Origin: Deinococcus marmoris DSM 12784
GTDB lineage: Bacteria > Deinococcota > Deinococci > Deinococcales > Deinococcaceae
Length of the DNA stretch: 64,000 nucleotides
Direction: 5' to 3'
Assembly (NCBI RefSeq): GCF_000701405.1
Contig: NZ_JNIV01000006.1
Span: 25,418 to 89,417, forward strand
The notes beneath the pieces were generated by a model that was not told the origin of the DNA, did not search any database, and worked only from the letters and a program-made list of their open reading frames with translations. Both the position numbers and the translations under genes were made by a program. The number at the start of each line of letters is the position of its first letter. Within the stretch, counting starts at the first letter, position 1. Positions 61,896-64,000 of the stretch are shown piece after piece.

Positions 61896-62506
61896 CACCG
61901 CATCAGCAAGTGCAACTGCTCATCGTACGGCCGGTCCTGCAACTCTGTCCAGCTCAGCCCCCAGGGCTGGTAGGCGTCCCAGACGAATCCCAGCTCCATC
62001 ACCCAGCCGTACGGTTCCTCACGAATGTCCACCCAGTCCACACGGCGCGCTCGCTGCAGCGCCGGCACCTGCACCGCCAGCGTGCCGGGCTGTGCGAGCA
62101 CGTACTCCCGCCCCAGCACCTCGCGGGCCCAGCGCGGCAGCTGCCGCGCATCCCCTGTACCTGTGGCAATAGGTCCCGGCACACCTGCCACCGCGATGGA
62201 GCCCGGTGCCAGCGGCGTCACCAGCCCCGGCCCGGTCAGCGCCGGCTGACGCGCTGGCGGATAGATGCGGCCTGCGAGCGCCGCTGCGTGTGCCTGAGCA
62301 ACCACGTCGTCAATCAGCGTCCATGGCAATCCCGCCGCCGCCGCCCAGGTCTGCCCTGCCCCGGCAGGCTCCGTGCCCGTCTGGACGGCGAGCGTCCACA
62401 CCTGGCCCGCCGCCCGTTCCAGCCGCCGCTGGGCCTGGCCCATGCGGCGCAGCCGCGCGGCCTGCGCCGGAGCCGGCCAGATGGTCAATTCGTAGTTGTG
62501 GGTCAT
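61895..62506 (-). CDS. Small protein resembling the N-terminal half of TnpB
   Basis: 203 residues. It opens YELTIWPAPAQAARLRRMGQ, like the KYRLYPTxxQ start of TnpB proteins, followed by helical sequence (RRLERAAGQVWTLAV; LIDDVVAQAHAAALAG). It ends with a beta section (YVLAQPGTLAVQVPALQRAR, VDWVDIREEPYGWVMELGFV) resembling the WED/OB region that precedes RuvC in TnpB. No RuvC or zinc finger follows; the gene stops ~30 residues later. Its start overlaps the primase-like stop by ATGA. The TnpB resemblance is by eye and weak in detail. Confidence 0.55.
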   Translation of the reverse strand: MTHNYELTIWPAPAQAARLRRMGQAQRRLERAAGQVWTLAVQTGTEPAGAGQTWAAAAGLPWTLIDDVVAQAHAAALAGRIYPPARQPALTGPGLVTPLAPGSIAVAGVPGPIATGTGDARQLPRWAREVLGREYVLAQPGTLAVQVPALQRARRVDWVDIREEPYGWVMELGFVWDAYQPWGLSWTELQDRPYDEQLHLLMR

Positions 62507-63438
62507 TCGTTATCCCCTTTCCCGGAGTACACCGGGCCGCCCAGGGCCAGCGCACGCGTCAGCGTGCGCGACAGGTAGCCCGGCTGGTCATATTTGGTTC
62601 GGACGAGGCCGCTGGCCCGCAGCAGGCGCTCGATCTGGTCTTCGTCCCGTGTCCAGAACGCGAGGAACCGGACGGCGGCGTAGTCGGCCTCGCTTGGAGA
62701 CATGTAGCCCAGATCTGCCCACGCTCCCGACAGCAGCTGCATGGCCCGGTCACCGTTGCGGGATCGCCGCAGGCGCTGGAGCACTTCCTGATCCGTGACC
62801 GTCAAGCCGCGCCGTCCCTGCGTGCTGGTGTCCTGAGCCTGGCGTGGAACCTTGCCGGTGCCCAGCACCGCCTCCGCCTGTTCCAGGTGGCCCAGGTGGC
62901 GGCCCCGCCCATTGAGCGACCGTCCCGTCACCGTCACAAAGTCCCGAGCGAGCCACTCGGCGTGGTGTTCGCGCCGCGAGCGCGGCAACGTTCCACGCAG
63001 CCACACGTGGACCCCCTGGCCGGAGGGAGACGCCTCGGCGTAACCGTCAATCCGCTCCAGCCTCGCCGTCATCTCGGGGGTCAGTGGCCCGTCGAGATCC
63101 AGCGCCACCAGGCCAGCCGATGGCGGCAGGCTGACACCGACGCCGCCGGCCCGGTGGCCCCGCGCAAGCTCCAGGGCCTCCTGCCACGAAACCCCCTCTC
63201 TCCGGCAATCGACCGGGACCAGCCGCCCCGCCCGGGGCAACGCCGGGACTTTGCCGATGCCACCATTGGCGCGGGGGAGCGCAACCCACGGCAACCAACG
63301 CGGCAGCGCCAGCAATTCTGGCGGGAGCGTGCCCTCGAGCTGCTGGGGGCGCGGCAGGCGCCCCCCATCCCCAGACGGCTGGCCGCGCACGGTGCCGGAA
63401 ATGACGTGCGGCGACGCCAGATGGTTTCTGTTTCGCAT
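62503..63438 (-). CDS. Primase-polymerase (AEP)-like protein
   Basis: 311 residues. It has features of plasmid/phage bifunctional primase-polymerases: RWLPWVALPRANGGIGKVPA, AGLVALDLDGPLTPEMTARL (metal-binding DxD), YAEASPSGQGVHVWLRG (SxSGxGxH) and ARDFVTVTGRSLNGRG. The C-terminal part (SEADYAAVRFLAFWTRDEDQ, IERLLRASGLVRTKYDQPGY) is the helical PriCT-type tail usually placed before a helicase; none follows. It may prime DNA for the replicon or mobile element. Coupled by ATGA to the 203-aa gene. Confidence 0.75.
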   Translation of the reverse strand: MRNRNHLASPHVISGTVRGQPSGDGGRLPRPQQLEGTLPPELLALPRWLPWVALPRANGGIGKVPALPRAGRLVPVDCRREGVSWQEALELARGHRAGGVGVSLPPSAGLVALDLDGPLTPEMTARLERIDGYAEASPSGQGVHVWLRGTLPRSRREHHAEWLARDFVTVTGRSLNGRGRHLGHLEQAEAVLGTGKVPRQAQDTSTQGRRGLTVTDQEVLQRLRRSRNGDRAMQLLSGAWADLGYMSPSEADYAAVRFLAFWTRDEDQIERLLRASGLVRTKYDQPGYLSRTLTRALALGGPVYSGKGDNE

Positions 63439-63560
63439 GTTGCTCCTTTGTTCTGCGCTCTTCCTCTTTCAGCTGGCAGGCGGGTTGATGAACGGGGACA
63501 GGGCTCAGGCCGGGCCCGCACCTCCCCCCCCCTGTGTCCAGGCCCTGGAGCTTCAGCGCC

Positions 63561-64000
63561 TTATCGGCGGCGCTGCCGCTTGCGGCGCGCGTACGGACGT
63601 CCGCCCCAGGCGCGGTGACGCACGTTGTGCGCGGCGTTCACGTGGGCGTCCATCACGCCGCAGCCATGCAGGCAGACAAATTGCTGGCTCGTCCGTGCCC
63701 CCGGGCGGCCACAGAGGTGACACCCCTGGCTGGTGCCGTACGGCGCCACCCGGCGCAGCCGCACCCCTGCGGCGTACAGGCGCTGCGGTAGCCAGCTCTG
63801 CAACCAGTCCACCATCGCCATCTCCCGGCCACGCACCGGAAAATCCGTGCTGAACGTGCGCCAGTCGAGCCGCTCCACGCCCACACACGCCGCCTGGTTC
63901 AGCAGCCAGGCCGTCATCTGGTCGAGTCGCTGGCGGGCGGCCGCGTAGTGCAGCCGCTCGATCCGGCCCTGCAGCTCACGCTGCGCGGTGGGCGGCAGCA
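63561..64000 (-). CDS. TnpB-like RuvC/zinc-finger protein (start outside window)
   Basis: The frame is open to the window edge (146 codons seen). Helical sequence (LQGRIERLHYAAARQRLDQM) leads to the RuvC-II region VGVERLDWRTF with its Glu, then VDWLQSWLPQRLYAAGVRLR and VAPYGTSQGCHLCG. The zinc finger is CxxC...CxxxC (CHLCG; CLHGCG), followed by RuvC-III DAHVNAAHNVRHRAWGG with its Asp. This order is diagnostic of TnpB/IS605 OrfB-type nucleases. It ends in a basic RRKRQRRR tail. RuvC-I and any N-terminus lie beyond 64000. Confidence 0.82.
   Translation of the reverse strand, partial: LPPTAQRELQGRIERLHYAAARQRLDQMTAWLLNQAACVGVERLDWRTFSTDFPVRGREMAMVDWLQSWLPQRLYAAGVRLRRVAPYGTSQGCHLCGRPGARTSQQFVCLHGCGVMDAHVNAAHNVRHRAWGGRPYARRKRQRRR

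Noticed and set aside
1..64000. tRNA or rRNA genes
   Set aside because: No tRNA-like cloverleaf with T-loop consensus and no rRNA landmark was noticed on reading; a tRNAscan-SE/Infernal run would settle this.

Overview
The window looks like part of a plasmid or megaplasmid of a Deinococcus-like bacterium. The DNA is GC-rich, several genes have promoters almost touching the start codon (leaderless style), and secreted lipoproteins are common. A plasmid replication and partition block sits at 11.7-15.9 kb: ten 22-bp-phased iterons, a RepA-type initiator, ParA with a small ribbon-helix-helix partner, and a Xer-type recombinase. I saw no rRNA, tRNA or CRISPR array. The genus is inferred from gene style only.

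Layout. 0-7 kb: two divergent secreted lipoproteins, a degenerate SDR and transposon debris. 7-11.5 kb: a giant ISL3-like DDE protein with a divergent small HTH protein, a HEPN-like membrane protein and a broken IS5-family element. 11.7-17.7 kb: origin, rep, parAB, xer and a decayed second copy of the recombinase 3' end. 17.9-19 kb: RES-Xre toxin-antitoxin pair. 19-31 kb: ordinary accessory genes (secreted proteins, PadR pair, GNAT, lipid kinase, beta-propeller protein), with a HAD phosphatase broken by a nonsense codon and a frameshifted CoiA-like gene. A dispersed hairpin repeat occurs four times here, between modules. 31.5-33.2 kb: five tightly coupled small genes of unknown function.

33.5-49.6 kb is a leftward defence island. 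It holds a complete type II CBASS operon (Cap4-type SAVED nuclease, CD-NTase, Cap2 E1/E2, Cap3 JAB protease). Next to it is a three-gene helicase cluster: a UvrD-like helicase, a 1,762-aa DEDD exonuclease-DinG-RecQ fusion, and an 895-aa partner with Ig-like and possible degenerate PLD-like regions. I do not recognise this trio as a named system; it is the best candidate here for something undescribed.

51.4-52.5 kb is an intact IS630 element inside an older transposase remnant. 52.7-61.6 kb is a type I restriction operon, hsdM-hsdS-(DUF262/DUF1524 GmrSD-like gene)-hsdR, every junction overlapping. 61.9-64 kb, leftward, carries a TnpB-like RuvC/zinc-finger protein (start outside the window), a primase-polymerase-like protein, and a small protein resembling the N-terminal half of TnpB. 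This is a second unusual arrangement. The window as a whole is an accessory replicon that gathers anti-phage systems among IS remnants and pseudogenes.
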